A DNA stretch of 64,000 nt from Microbacterium allomyrinae (GTDB lineage: Bacteria; Actinomycetota; Actinomycetes; Actinomycetales; Microbacteriaceae), in NCBI RefSeq assembly GCF_020682705.1, contig NZ_JAGTTN010000001.1, positions 744,001 to 808,000 of the forward strand, written 5' to 3'. The position numbers and the translations under genes are program-made. Positions 1-7,946 of this stretch are shown here, one piece after another. The notes under the pieces are model-generated. The model did not search any database and was not told the DNA's origin. It worked only from the letters and a program-made list of their open reading frames with translations. The first letter of the stretch is position 1. Every line of letters begins with the position of its first letter.

Positions 1-1
1 C

Positions 2-1069
2 ATCTACTTCCTGAGCAAGATCGGCGCGACGCACGGGCTGAGCTTCCAGCAGATGGCCGGCTCGATGACCGGCATGTCCGAGGCCGCCTACCGCGACATG
101 ATGCTCGGCGGCGGGCGGCGACCCGCGGGCAATCGCCTGAAGGACCTCGACGGCTGGGCCCCGCCGGAACCGGGCGTGGAGGCCGGGACCACTCGGCCTG
201 ATGCGCCTGCGAAATACACCTCGGCGCTGTTCACATCCCACGTGCCGGCGATCGGTGCCGCGATGGATCTGGGCAGGACCGAAGAGCCCTACTGGAAGAA
301 GGTCTTCTCCGGCTACGAGTGGACACGCACGTGGGCTCGCGAGAACATGCCCGATGTGGTCATCCTCATCTACAACGACCACGCCACCGCGTTCGACTCC
401 TCGATCATTCCCACCTTCGTCCTCGGCACCGGCTCGGACTACCAGGTCGCGGACGAGGGCTACGGCCCCCGCCCCGTGCCCGACGTCAAGGGCTATCCCG
501 AGCTCGCTGCACATATCGCCCAATCGGTGATCCAGGACGACTTCGACCTCACCCTCGTGAATGAGATGGTCGTCGACCACGGCCTCACCGTGCCGTTGTC
601 TCTCGTGTTCGGCGACGTCCAGGAGTGGCCGTGCAAGGTCATCCCACTGGCGGTCAACGTCGTTCAGTATCCGGTTCCGTCCGGTCGTCGCTGCTACGAG
701 CTGGGCAAGGCCCTGCGTCGCGCGCTCGACAAGTGGGACGGCGAGCCGCTCAACGTGCAGATCTGGGGCACCGGTGGAATGAGCCACCAGCTCCAGGGCC
801 CGAGGGCCGGTCTCATCAACGAGGAATGGGACAACGCCTACCTCGACCACCTCATCGCCGACCCGCTGGGCCTCACCGAGTGGCCGCACATGGAGTACGT
901 CGACGAAGCCGGCTCCGAGGGCATCGAGCTGGTCGACTGGCTCATCGCCCGCGGCGCCATGGATGATCAGTTCGGAGGGGCAAGCCCCGAGGTCAACCAT
1001 CGCTTCTACCACGTGCCCGCCTCGAACACCGCGGTCGGCCACCTGGTTCTGACCAATCCTTCCGACTGA
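2..1069 (+). CDS. LigA-LigB fused extradiol dioxygenase (protocatechuate 4,5-dioxygenase type), 5' partial
   Basis: The reading frame is already open at base 2, so the N-terminus lies outside the window. The first 55 or so residues match the small LigA alpha-subunit fold (IGATHGLSFQQMAGSMTGM). A short linker is followed by a LigB catalytic domain of about 280 residues. The LigB part has an early His in SHVPAIG, then YNDHATAF, a conserved MVVDHGLTVPL stretch and WGTGGMSHQLQG near the end, as in class III Fe(II) ring-cleavage enzymes. Such enzymes open protocatechuate between C4 and C5; gallate dioxygenases are close relatives, so gallate is an alternative substrate. LigC follows 26 bases later, which favours protocatechuate. 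The alpha part comes before the beta part in one chain instead of two subunits. A good RBS (aggag) precedes ligC, so the genes form one operon. Confidence 0.85.
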   Translation: MYFLSKIGATHGLSFQQMAGSMTGMSEAAYRDMMLGGGRRPAGNRLKDLDGWAPPEPGVEAGTTRPDAPAKYTSALFTSHVPAIGAAMDLGRTEEPYWKKVFSGYEWTRTWARENMPDVVILIYNDHATAFDSSIIPTFVLGTGSDYQVADEGYGPRPVPDVKGYPELAAHIAQSVIQDDFDLTLVNEMVVDHGLTVPLSLVFGDVQEWPCKVIPLAVNVVQYPVPSGRRCYELGKALRRALDKWDGEPLNVQIWGTGGMSHQLQGPRAGLINEEWDNAYLDHLIADPLGLTEWPHMEYVDEAGSEGIELVDWLIARGAMDDQFGGASPEVNHRFYHVPASNTAVGHLVLTNPSD

Positions 1070-1095
1070 CCGCACCCCGATAACAGGAGACCCCC

Positions 1096-2052
1096 ATGAC
1101 AGACGACAGAGTTCGCGTCGCCGTCGTCGGCGCCGCGGGCGCCTTCGGAATGAAGCACCTCGACGGGTTGGCCGACATCCCCTCTGCCGAGGTGACCGTC
1201 GTCAGCGGCACGGATCAGGAAGCCACCGAAGCCGTCGCGAAGACGTACGGCGTCCCTCACGCCGTGCTCGGTTACGACGCCGTGCTCGAGCGCGACGACG
1301 TCGACGCCGTCATCCTCGCGACGCCCACCCCGATGCACGCGAGCCAGATGCGGGCCGCTCTGGCCGCCGGCAAGCACGTGCAGGTGGAGATCCCCCTGGC
1401 CGATTCGTGGGCGGATGCCGAGGCCACCCTTGCTGCGTCGGAGGCATCCGACAGGGTCGCGATGGTCGGCCATACCCGCCGGTTCAACCCGTCTCACCAA
1501 TGGATCCACAACAGGATCGCCGCCGGCGAGTTCGCCGTGCAGCAGATGGACGTGCAGACGTACTTCCTGCGCCGTCAGAACATCAACGCCAAGGGCGAGC
1601 CCCGCTCCTGGACCGACCACCTGCTGTGGCATCACGCCGCTCACACCGTCGACCTCTTCGCCTACCAGGCGGGCAGGATCGTGCAGGCCAACGCCATCCA
1701 GGGTCCGATCCATCCCGAGCTCGGCATCGCGATGGACATGTCCATCCAGCTCAAGGCAGAGTCCGGTGCGATCTGCACCCTGTCACTGTCCTTCAACAAC
1801 GAAGGGCCGTTCGGCGCGTTCTTCCGGTACATCGGCGACACCGGCACCTACGTCGCCCGCTACGACGACCTGGTCGACGGCCGCGACGAGGCCATCGACG
1901 TGTCGAAGGTCGCCGCCAGCATGAACGGCATCGAGCTGCAGGACCGCGAGTTCCTCTCCGCGATCCTGGAGGGCCGTGAGCCCAACTCCTCCATCCGTCA
2001 GGTCGTCGATTGCTACCGCGTGCTCGGCGCGCTCGAGGAACAGCTCGCGTGA
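1096..2052 (+). CDS. ligC: 4-carboxy-2-hydroxymuconate-6-semialdehyde dehydrogenase
   Basis: This 318-residue Gfo/Idh/MocA-fold dehydrogenase oxidises the ring-cleavage product of protocatechuate 4,5-dioxygenase to 2-pyrone-4,6-dicarboxylate with NAD(P). The N-terminal Rossmann motif (VVGAAGAFGMKH) lies at about residues 10-21. The HTRRFNPSHQWIH and RSWTDHLLWHHAAHTVDLF stretches are hallmarks of LigC, and the length fits the Sphingobium enzyme (about 315). The ATG has a good RBS (caggaga) upstream. The gene is 26 bases after the fused dioxygenase that makes its substrate. Its stop overlaps the GTG start of the next gene (gTGa), so translation is probably coupled. Confidence 0.9.
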   Translation: MTDDRVRVAVVGAAGAFGMKHLDGLADIPSAEVTVVSGTDQEATEAVAKTYGVPHAVLGYDAVLERDDVDAVILATPTPMHASQMRAALAAGKHVQVEIPLADSWADAEATLAASEASDRVAMVGHTRRFNPSHQWIHNRIAAGEFAVQQMDVQTYFLRRQNINAKGEPRSWTDHLLWHHAAHTVDLFAYQAGRIVQANAIQGPIHPELGIAMDMSIQLKAESGAICTLSLSFNNEGPFGAFFRYIGDTGTYVARYDDLVDGRDEAIDVSKVAASMNGIELQDREFLSAILEGREPNSSIRQVVDCYRVLGALEEQLA

Positions 2053-3023
2053 ACCTGCCCCGCATCGGTCTCGGCTGCATGTCACTGAGCCACGCCTACG
2101 GCATCCCTCCGTCGGTCGAGGACGGGACGAAGCTGTTGCGCACGGCTCTCGACAGCGGCGTGCGGATGCTGGACACCGCGACGCTGTACGGCGGCGGGCG
2201 CAACGAAGAACTCGTGGGGCAGGCGATCGCCGGACGCCGCGACGAGGTCGTGCTGGCCAGCAAGGGCGGCATGGCCATGGTCGACGGGGTCCGCACGATC
2301 GACGGGCGCCCCGAAACGCTGCGGGCCCAGGTCGACGCCTCTCTCGCACGGCTCCAGGTCGAGCACATCGACCTCTACTACCTGCACCGATGGGACAAGA
2401 GCGTGCCCATCGGCGAGAGCGTCGGCGCGCTGGCCGAATCGGTGGATGCCGGAAAGATCGGTGCCATCGGGCTGTCCGAAGTCTCGGTGGCGCGGCTGCA
2501 CGAGGCGATGGCCGTCGCCCCCATCGCCGCGGTGCAGAACGAGTACTCGCTCTGGACCCGCAACCCGGAGCTCGGCATGCTCGAGGCGACGCGAGCGGCC
2601 GGAGTGGCGCTGGTCGCCTTCTCCCCCGTCGCACGCGGGTTCCTCGCCGATTCGGTGCACAACCCGGACGATCTGGCATCGAACGACATCCGCCGCGCCA
2701 TGCCGCGCTTCCAGCCGGGCCACTGGCCGATCAACGACGCCCTGCTTCCGGCGTGGCGAGCACTCGCCGCTGAGGCCGGCTGCGCTCCCGCGCAGCTCTC
2801 GCTCGCGTGGCTGCTGTCGCGCGGCGAGCACGTGCTCCCGATCCCGGGGACGACGCGTGCCGACCATCTGCGGGAGAACCTGCTCACCGTCGACCTGGCC
2901 ATCGACCCGGCTCTGCTCGCGCAGGCGGGCGCGCTGATCGACACCGCCACGGTGTCGGGAGCCCGCTACGGCGCGGCCACGTCGATCGAGGTCGACGCCG
3001 AATCGCTCGACGTCGCGGCATGA
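2049..3023 (+). CDS. aldo/keto reductase
   Basis: The 324-residue protein has the aldo/keto reductase barrel. The catalytic tetrad is visible: Asp and Tyr in MLDTATLYG, Lys in LASKGG and His in LYYLHRWD. The C-terminal nicotinamide-cofactor region IPGTTRADHLREN is present. I place the start at the GTG overlapping the ligC stop codon, because an in-frame ATG 39 bases upstream would lie inside ligC. The neighbours suggest it acts on an aldehyde or keto intermediate of aromatic catabolism, but no AKR step is part of the textbook 4,5-cleavage route, so the substrate is unknown. It overlaps the next gene by ATGA. Confidence 0.8.
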   Translation: MNLPRIGLGCMSLSHAYGIPPSVEDGTKLLRTALDSGVRMLDTATLYGGGRNEELVGQAIAGRRDEVVLASKGGMAMVDGVRTIDGRPETLRAQVDASLARLQVEHIDLYYLHRWDKSVPIGESVGALAESVDAGKIGAIGLSEVSVARLHEAMAVAPIAAVQNEYSLWTRNPELGMLEATRAAGVALVAFSPVARGFLADSVHNPDDLASNDIRRAMPRFQPGHWPINDALLPAWRALAAEAGCAPAQLSLAWLLSRGEHVLPIPGTTRADHLRENLLTVDLAIDPALLAQAGALIDTATVSGARYGAATSIEVDAESLDVAA

Positions 3024-3718
3024 GAGCCATCTCCTCGATGGCGACCCGCCATGTTCTGGCCGATCTGGCCGGCGCCGCGGCATCGGCCGGATTCCCCGAA
3101 CTGCACATCGAGTCGGTCGGCGGTGTGGATGCCGCGAGACGCGTCGCAGACGGCGAGCCGTTCGACCTCGTGTTCCTCGCCGAGGACGCTCTGGACGCAC
3201 TTGCCGCGGCGGGCCACACGGATGCCTCGACCTCCACGCCTCTGATGCGGTCGCACGTCGCCGCGGCCGTGCCACTCGCGACCGGCGAGCGCGTCGGCCC
3301 CCGCGAGCATGTCGCCTTTCCCGACGCCATGGGCATGCGCGCGGCACTGCAGAACGCCAGCCGCATCGGCTACTCCACCGGTCCGAGCGGCACCGCCCTC
3401 ATCAGGATGATTCGGAACTGGGGCCTGACGGACGAGGTGGGCGACCGTCTCGTACAGGCGCGCCCCGGCGTGCCGGTCGCACGACTGCTGGCCGACGGCG
3501 AGGTCGACCTGGGATTCCAGCAGCTCAGCGAACTGGTCGGTCAGCCCGGAGTGGCGGTCCTCGGCATCCTCCCGCCGGACTGCGCGATCGACACGGTGTT
3601 CGCCGGCGCCGTCGCCACCACGTCGACCACGCGCGTCTCTGCCCGGGGCCTCCTGACCTTCTTCGCCTCCGGCGTCGTCGCGCACGTCAAGGCCGCGCAC
3701 AGCTTCGCAAGGCCCTGA
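3020..3718 (+). CDS. substrate-binding-domain-like protein, cytosolic
   Basis: The 232-residue product resembles periplasmic binding proteins of the ModA/PBP2 type: alternating alpha/beta segments, PFDLVFLAEDALDAL, IGYSTGPSGTALIRM, and GEVDLGFQQLSEL followed by GILPP. No signal peptide or lipobox is seen. With the start at the ATG that overlaps the upstream stop (ATGA), it should stay in the cytosol. The coupling places it in the lig operon, and similar soluble proteins accompany aromatic-degradation genes in other bacteria. Its role is unclear: it may bind or isomerise an acidic intermediate instead of serving an ABC importer. No transporter gene is adjacent. Confidence 0.65.
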   Translation: MRAISSMATRHVLADLAGAAASAGFPELHIESVGGVDAARRVADGEPFDLVFLAEDALDALAAAGHTDASTSTPLMRSHVAAAVPLATGERVGPREHVAFPDAMGMRAALQNASRIGYSTGPSGTALIRMIRNWGLTDEVGDRLVQARPGVPVARLLADGEVDLGFQQLSELVGQPGVAVLGILPPDCAIDTVFAGAVATTSTTRVSARGLLTFFASGVVAHVKAAHSFARP

Positions 3719-3751
3719 CCCGGTGCCGCCGGCGCTGCGGATATCCCGAAG

Positions 3752-4345
3752 TCAGTCGTCGGCGAGTGCGCGAAGGCCGCCGACGAGCAGTTCGATGCCG
3801 AAGGCGAAGTCCGAGCCCGAAGTCTCGTCGTCCGCAGTCGCTGCCTCCCCGCCCCGCACACCCATGTCGTCGTATTGATTTCGTTGCTGCTCGTGCAGCA
3901 CGTGCCCCAAGATGAAGTGCAGCAGCGCTGTGGTCGCCCGCTGCGCCGTGCTGTCATCGAAGCCGCCGGCTTCGATTGCGGCCGCGAGGCGATCACGCAC
4001 GAGCGACGAACCCAATCCGAGCGCGAACGTGCTGGCGACCACCTCCGCGCCGTCGCGGTGCGAGAGCAACGCCGCACGGAAGGCGGATGCTTCGCCCACG
4101 GTCCGCGCCGCCCATCCCAGATCGGAACCCACCGAGGCCGTCTCCGCGACGATGCGGTCCGACAGCTCGGCCAGCAGGCTCTGCTTGTTCGGGAAGTGCC
4201 AGTACAGAGCGCTCGGCTGCACATCGAGTGCAGCCGCGAGGCGGCGCATCGTGAGATCCGGCAGGCCGTACTCGTCCAGGATGTCCAGGGCTGTCCGCGC
4301 GACATCATCACGCGAGTGCCCGCGTCCGCTCCCTGCTCTCGCCAC
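3752..4345 (-). CDS. bioQ: TetR-family biotin regulator BioQ
   Basis: The 197-residue TetR regulator has an N-terminal helix-turn-helix (TMRRLAAALDVQPSALYWHF, about residues 32-51) and a TetR_C-type ligand domain. The gene is divergent from bioY. The space between carries three sites of the form TGAAC-N3-GTT(C/A)A. That is the operator described for BioQ, the TetR-type repressor of biotin genes in Corynebacterium and Mycobacterium. It should therefore repress bioY and itself when biotin is plentiful; BioQ is reported not to sense biotin directly in all species, so the signal is uncertain. Translation starts at GTG 4345, six bases after a TAGAGT -10 box (4352-4357 on the minus strand), so the mRNA is probably leaderless. 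Confidence 0.78.
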   Translation of the reverse strand: MARAGSGRGHSRDDVARTALDILDEYGLPDLTMRRLAAALDVQPSALYWHFPNKQSLLAELSDRIVAETASVGSDLGWAARTVGEASAFRAALLSHRDGAEVVASTFALGLGSSLVRDRLAAAIEAGGFDDSTAQRATTALLHFILGHVLHEQQRNQYDDMGVRGGEAATADDETSGSDFAFGIELLVGGLRALADD

Positions 4346-4358
4346 CGCCTCACTCTAC

Positions 4359-4401
4359 TGAACGCAGTTATAGTGAACGATGTTCACGTGAACGCCGTTC
4401 A
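4359..4401. promoter_or_regulatory. three tandem BioQ-type operators
   Basis: Three palindromes follow each other with an exact 15-base period: TGAACGCAGTTAT (4359-4371), TGAACGATGTTCA (4374-4386) and TGAACGCCGTTCA (4389-4401). The first is imperfect and the other two are perfect. A TATAGT -10 box for bioY lies at 4369-4374, between sites 1 and 2. Sites 2 and 3 therefore cover the bioY start of transcription, and site 1 sits just upstream of the bioQ -10 box. A bound repressor would block both directions. The motif matches the published BioQ operator TGAAC-N3-GTTCA. Confidence 0.8.
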
Positions 4402-4431
4402 GGTATGTCCGATGGAAGGCAGATCGCCCAG

Positions 4432-5064
4432 ATGACCACACACCCTGCATCCTCCCGCGGCCCCGCCACGCGGGTCCACACGCTCGACGCTGCGGGACTC
4501 GCCCGCGTCGCCGTCTTCTCCGCGATCATCGCCATCCTCGGATTGCCGGGCGGCTTCACGATCCTCGGCGCAGTCCCGATCACCGCGCAGACGCTCGGTG
4601 TGATGCTCGCGGGCGCCATCCTCGGCCCTTGGCTCGGTGCGCTGTCGGTCACGGTGCTGCTCGCTCTCGTGGCCGTCGGGATGCCTCTGCTCGCCGGTGG
4701 ACGCGGCGGTATCGGCGTCCTCCTCGGGCCATCGGCCGGCTATCTGCTCGGATGGATCGCCGGGGCCATCGCGATCGGACTGATCGTGCACGCTTTCGGC
4801 CGCAAGCCCACGACGGGGCGCACCCTGCTGGGTGTCGTGGTCGGCGGCATCCTGGTCGTCTACGCGCTCGGCATCCCGGTCCAGAGCTTCGTGACGCGTC
4901 TGCCACTGGCGGAGACCGCGCTCACCAGCTTGGTGTTCGTGCCCGGCGACCTGGTCAAGGCCGCGCTCGCGACGGCGATCGTGGTGACGCTGCTGCGGGC
5001 GTATCCGCGGGCGTTTCGCCGCACGTGGACGACGAGCGGCAGCGATCCCGCATCCGGATCGTGA
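4432..5064 (+). CDS. bioY: biotin ECF transporter S component
   Basis: BioY is the membrane protein that binds biotin in the BioMNY energy-coupling-factor importer. The 210-residue chain has about six hydrophobic segments and the BioY signatures VPITAQTLGVMLAGA, GGRGGIGVLLGPSAGYLLG and FVPGDLVKAALA. I chose ATG 4432 because GGAAGG lies 12 bases upstream; an in-frame ATG at 4405 has no RBS and sits four bases after an operator. The GTG of the acyl-CoA ligase overlaps the bioY stop. The transporter partners bioM and bioN are in the same operon, two genes further on. Confidence 0.92.
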   Translation: MTTHPASSRGPATRVHTLDAAGLARVAVFSAIIAILGLPGGFTILGAVPITAQTLGVMLAGAILGPWLGALSVTVLLALVAVGMPLLAGGRGGIGVLLGPSAGYLLGWIAGAIAIGLIVHAFGRKPTTGRTLLGVVVGGILVVYALGIPVQSFVTRLPLAETALTSLVFVPGDLVKAALATAIVVTLLRAYPRAFRRTWTTSGSDPASGS

Positions 5065-6152
5065 TCGTCCTACTGAGCGGCGACGCACCCGATCTGCTCG
5101 ACCGGGTGCGCGCGGTGCACGAAGCCGGCGATATCCCCCTCGTCGGCGACCCGCGCTGGCCGCGCGCCCAGTGGGAGGCGGTGCGTGACCTGTCGGTCAG
5201 AGCGGGCTCCCCCGCGGACGTCGCCTGGGCCGCGCTGTCGTCGGGGAGCAGCGGAAACCCGCGCATCGTGCTGCGCAGCGCCTCTTCCTGGGAGGCGTCC
5301 TTCGGGGCCGTGTCGGAGCTGCTGGACGCGAGCGCCGACGAGGCGGTCGCACTGCCGGCACCGCCCGCCTCCTCGCTCTCACTCTTCTCGATCGCGCACG
5401 CCTTCGCGGGCGGTCCGCGTGCGTCGCTGGGCTCCTTCGACGGCTCGGATGTCACGTGCATGCACGGCACCCCGCAGTCGCTGCGCGCCATACTCGAAGC
5501 CGGACCGCCACCGGGCCTGCGGACCGCGCTCATCGGCGGCTCGCATCTCGATGACGGGCTGCGGGAGCACGCCCGGAGCGCCGGCATCCGCGTCATCGGC
5601 TACTACGGAGCGGCGGAGCTGTCATTCGTCGCCGTGGACCACGGCGACGGCCTCCGAGCCTTCCCCGGAGTGGATCTGAGCATCCGAGGAGGACAGCTGT
5701 GGGTGCGTTCGCCGTTCGTGGCGTCAGGGTACGCGGGCGCGTCCGGGCCGCTCCGGCGGGACGGCGACTGGGCATCGGTGGGTGACCGGGCGGAGCTCAC
5801 CGACGGGCGGCTGCGTCTGCTCGGCCGCGCCGACGACGCGATCCTGAGCGCTTCGGCCACGATCGTGCCGGAGGAGGTCGAGGAAATGCTGCGCTCGGTT
5901 CCCGGCATGCGCGACGCGATGGTGTTCGGGTTGCCGCGCGAACGGGTGGGAATGCTCGTCGCCGCGTTCGTGGAGTTCGACGCCGACCCGGCCGGCGATC
6001 TCCGCGAGATCGTCAACACCCGCCTGGCTCCGGCCCATCGGCCGCGCCAGTGGTTCATCGGTGAGCTGCCACGGACGCCGTCGGGCAAGCCGGCACGGGC
6101 GGAAGCCGTGCGCCGGGTCGTGAACGGGGAGGTTCCCCGCCTTGCCGTCTGA
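5061..6152 (+). CDS. short AMP-forming acyl-CoA ligase-like protein
   Basis: This 363-residue member of the ANL superfamily is as short as MenE-type ligases. Visible motifs are the P-loop SSGSSGNPRIV (Arg where PK is usual), GYYGAAE for the YGxTE motif, the VGDRAEL aspartate, LGRADDAIL, and the C-terminal lysine in PRTPSGKPAR. The family activates a carboxylate as an acyl-adenylate and passes it to CoA. Start is the GTG overlapping bioY. Lying between bioY and bioM in a BioQ-controlled operon, it may activate a biotin-related acid such as pimelate or the biotin valerate chain. That is inference; the sequence does not reveal the substrate. A thiolase gene follows with an 11-base overlap. Confidence 0.8.
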   Translation: MIVLLSGDAPDLLDRVRAVHEAGDIPLVGDPRWPRAQWEAVRDLSVRAGSPADVAWAALSSGSSGNPRIVLRSASSWEASFGAVSELLDASADEAVALPAPPASSLSLFSIAHAFAGGPRASLGSFDGSDVTCMHGTPQSLRAILEAGPPPGLRTALIGGSHLDDGLREHARSAGIRVIGYYGAAELSFVAVDHGDGLRAFPGVDLSIRGGQLWVRSPFVASGYAGASGPLRRDGDWASVGDRAELTDGRLRLLGRADDAILSASATIVPEEVEEMLRSVPGMRDAMVFGLPRERVGMLVAAFVEFDADPAGDLREIVNTRLAPAHRPRQWFIGELPRTPSGKPARAEAVRRVVNGEVPRLAV

Positions 6153-7266
6153 CAGGAACCCGGTCATCATCGCCGCCCGCCGCACGCCGATCGGCACCCG
6201 CGGGCGGGCCCTCGCCGGACTGGACGTCGGCCAGCTCGGTGCGGCGGTGGTGCGTGCGGCGCTGGCGGACGCCGCGTCGGTGACCGGGGCGCCGGTCGCG
6301 GTGGCTGACGTGCTGCTCGGCAACTGCATGGGCCCCGGCGGCAACCCGGGGCGGATCGCCGCACTCGCGGCCGGTCTCGGCCCCGACGTCCCCGGAGGCA
6401 CGGTCGACCGTCAATGCGGCAGCGGCCTGGCCGCCGTGCTGGACGCGGCGGCCGCGATCCGTGCCGGAGACGAGCGGATGCGGGTGGCAGGCGGAGTGGA
6501 GAGCCCCTCCACTGCGCCGGTGCGGATGACGGGTGGCGCCGCCTACGACCGTGCCGCGTTCACGCCGCCGGGCTTTCCCGATCCCGGCATGACACGCGCG
6601 GCCGAAGACCTCGCCGCGCACGACGACATGCCCCGCTCCCGACAGGACGCGCACGCGGCGCGCAGCCACGCGCGCGCCGGGGCCGCCCTCGCCGCCGGAC
6701 GGTTCGGCGCCGAGTTGGTGCCGTTGGCCGGACTCCGGCACGACGACGCGATCGGCGGGGCCGAACCGCTGCTGCGGCGGCTGCCCGCACTCTTTCCGGG
6801 CGGAACGGTCACCGCCGGCACCTCGACCCGCATCGGCGACGGAGCGGCGGCGGTCGTCGTCGCTCCCGCCGGCACCGGCCCGGGTCTTGCCGTTCGGGCG
6901 GCATTGGTGGTCGGGTGCGACCCCGCCCTTCCCGGCATCGGCGCGGCGCCCGCCATCCGGTCCGCGCTGCACGCGGCCGGCGCGACCATCGCCGACGTCG
7001 ACGCGTTCGAGATCGTGGAGGCGTTCGCCGCGCAGAGTCTCGCTGTGCTCGACCGGGTCGGCGTCGATGAGGAGGATCCACGGGTCTGCGCGGACGGCGG
7101 CGCGCTCGCGCTCGGGCACCCGTGGGGCGCGAGCGGGGCTGTGGCCGTAGTCCGCCTCTTCAGCCGGCTCGTCCGCGCTCACCGGCCGGCGGGCACGCTC
7201 GGCGTGGCGGCCGCATCGGTGGGCGGCGGGCTGGGGATCGCCATGGTCGTCGAGGTGGTCCGGTGA
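6142..7266 (+). CDS. thiolase-fold protein with altered active site
   Basis: The 374-residue thiolase homologue starts at TTG 6142 with GGAGG nine bases upstream. The nucleophilic Cys is present (VDRQCGSGL, about residue 93), and so is the His in GGALALGHPWGASGA. Two other key positions are changed. The NEAF motif reads VEAFA, losing the Asn that holds the catalytic water. The C-terminal C-x-G-G-G motif reads SVGGG, so the second catalytic Cys is Ser. This makes normal thiolysis doubtful; it may do another acyl-CoA Claisen-type step or bind only. It overlaps the acyl-CoA ligase and bioM, so all are made together with the biotin importer. Confidence 0.82.
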   Translation: MPSDRNPVIIAARRTPIGTRGRALAGLDVGQLGAAVVRAALADAASVTGAPVAVADVLLGNCMGPGGNPGRIAALAAGLGPDVPGGTVDRQCGSGLAAVLDAAAAIRAGDERMRVAGGVESPSTAPVRMTGGAAYDRAAFTPPGFPDPGMTRAAEDLAAHDDMPRSRQDAHAARSHARAGAALAAGRFGAELVPLAGLRHDDAIGGAEPLLRRLPALFPGGTVTAGTSTRIGDGAAAVVVAPAGTGPGLAVRAALVVGCDPALPGIGAAPAIRSALHAAGATIADVDAFEIVEAFAAQSLAVLDRVGVDEEDPRVCADGGALALGHPWGASGAVAVVRLFSRLVRAHRPAGTLGVAAASVGGGLGIAMVVEVVR

Positions 7267-7946
7267 CCATTCAGCTGAAATCCGTGAGCCTCCGGCTGGG
7301 CGACGCGGACGTGCTCCGCGACGTGTCCGTCGACCTCGACGCGCGCACCGTCGCGGTGATCGGAGAGAACGGGTCGGGCAAGTCGTCCTTCGCCCGCCTG
7401 GTCGGCGGTCTGACGCACCCCACGGCCGGGACACTGCGTGTCGTGGGGCTCGACCCCCGCAGGCACGCGACCGAGCTGCGACGACGCACCGCATACGTGT
7501 TCAGCAACCCGGACGCGCAGATCGTCATGCCCACCGTCGCGGAGGACGTCGCGTTCTCACTGCGCGGTGAGCGGATGTCGGCGACCGACGCTCGCGAGCG
7601 GGTATCGACCGCGCTGGCGACGTTCGGCCTCACGCCTCTCGCGGAGCGGCCGGCGCACGACCTCTCGGGAGGACAGAAGCAGCTGCTCGCGCTGTGCGGG
7701 GCGTTCGTGCGCCGCCCGGACCTGGTGATCGCCGATGAGCCGACCGCGTACCTGGATGCCCGCAACGCGCGCGTCGTCGCCGACCACCTCTTCGAGGACG
7801 GGGGCCACCGCCTGCTGCTCGTGACGCATGACCTGAACCTCGCGCACCGCTGCGAGTCCGCGGTGCTGTTCGCACACGGCCGGCTCGCGGCCGCGGGCGA
7901 GCCTGCCGCGGTCATCGCCGAGTACGAGGCGATCCTGCGATGCTGA
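7263..7946 (+). CDS. bioM: biotin ECF transporter ATPase
   Basis: BioM powers biotin uptake. The 227-residue ABC ATPase has Walker A GENGSGKSS (residues 34-42), Q-loop region SNPDAQI typical of ECF ATPases, signature LSGGQKQ, Walker B LVIADEPT and switch His in LLVTHD. Start is the GTG overlapping the thiolase stop. It overlaps bioN by 7 bases. A single ATPase gene beside bioN and bioY is the dedicated (group I) ECF layout. Confidence 0.92.
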   Translation: MTIQLKSVSLRLGDADVLRDVSVDLDARTVAVIGENGSGKSSFARLVGGLTHPTAGTLRVVGLDPRRHATELRRRTAYVFSNPDAQIVMPTVAEDVAFSLRGERMSATDARERVSTALATFGLTPLAERPAHDLSGGQKQLLALCGAFVRRPDLVIADEPTAYLDARNARVVADHLFEDGGHRLLLVTHDLNLAHRCESAVLFAHGRLAAAGEPAAVIAEYEAILRC

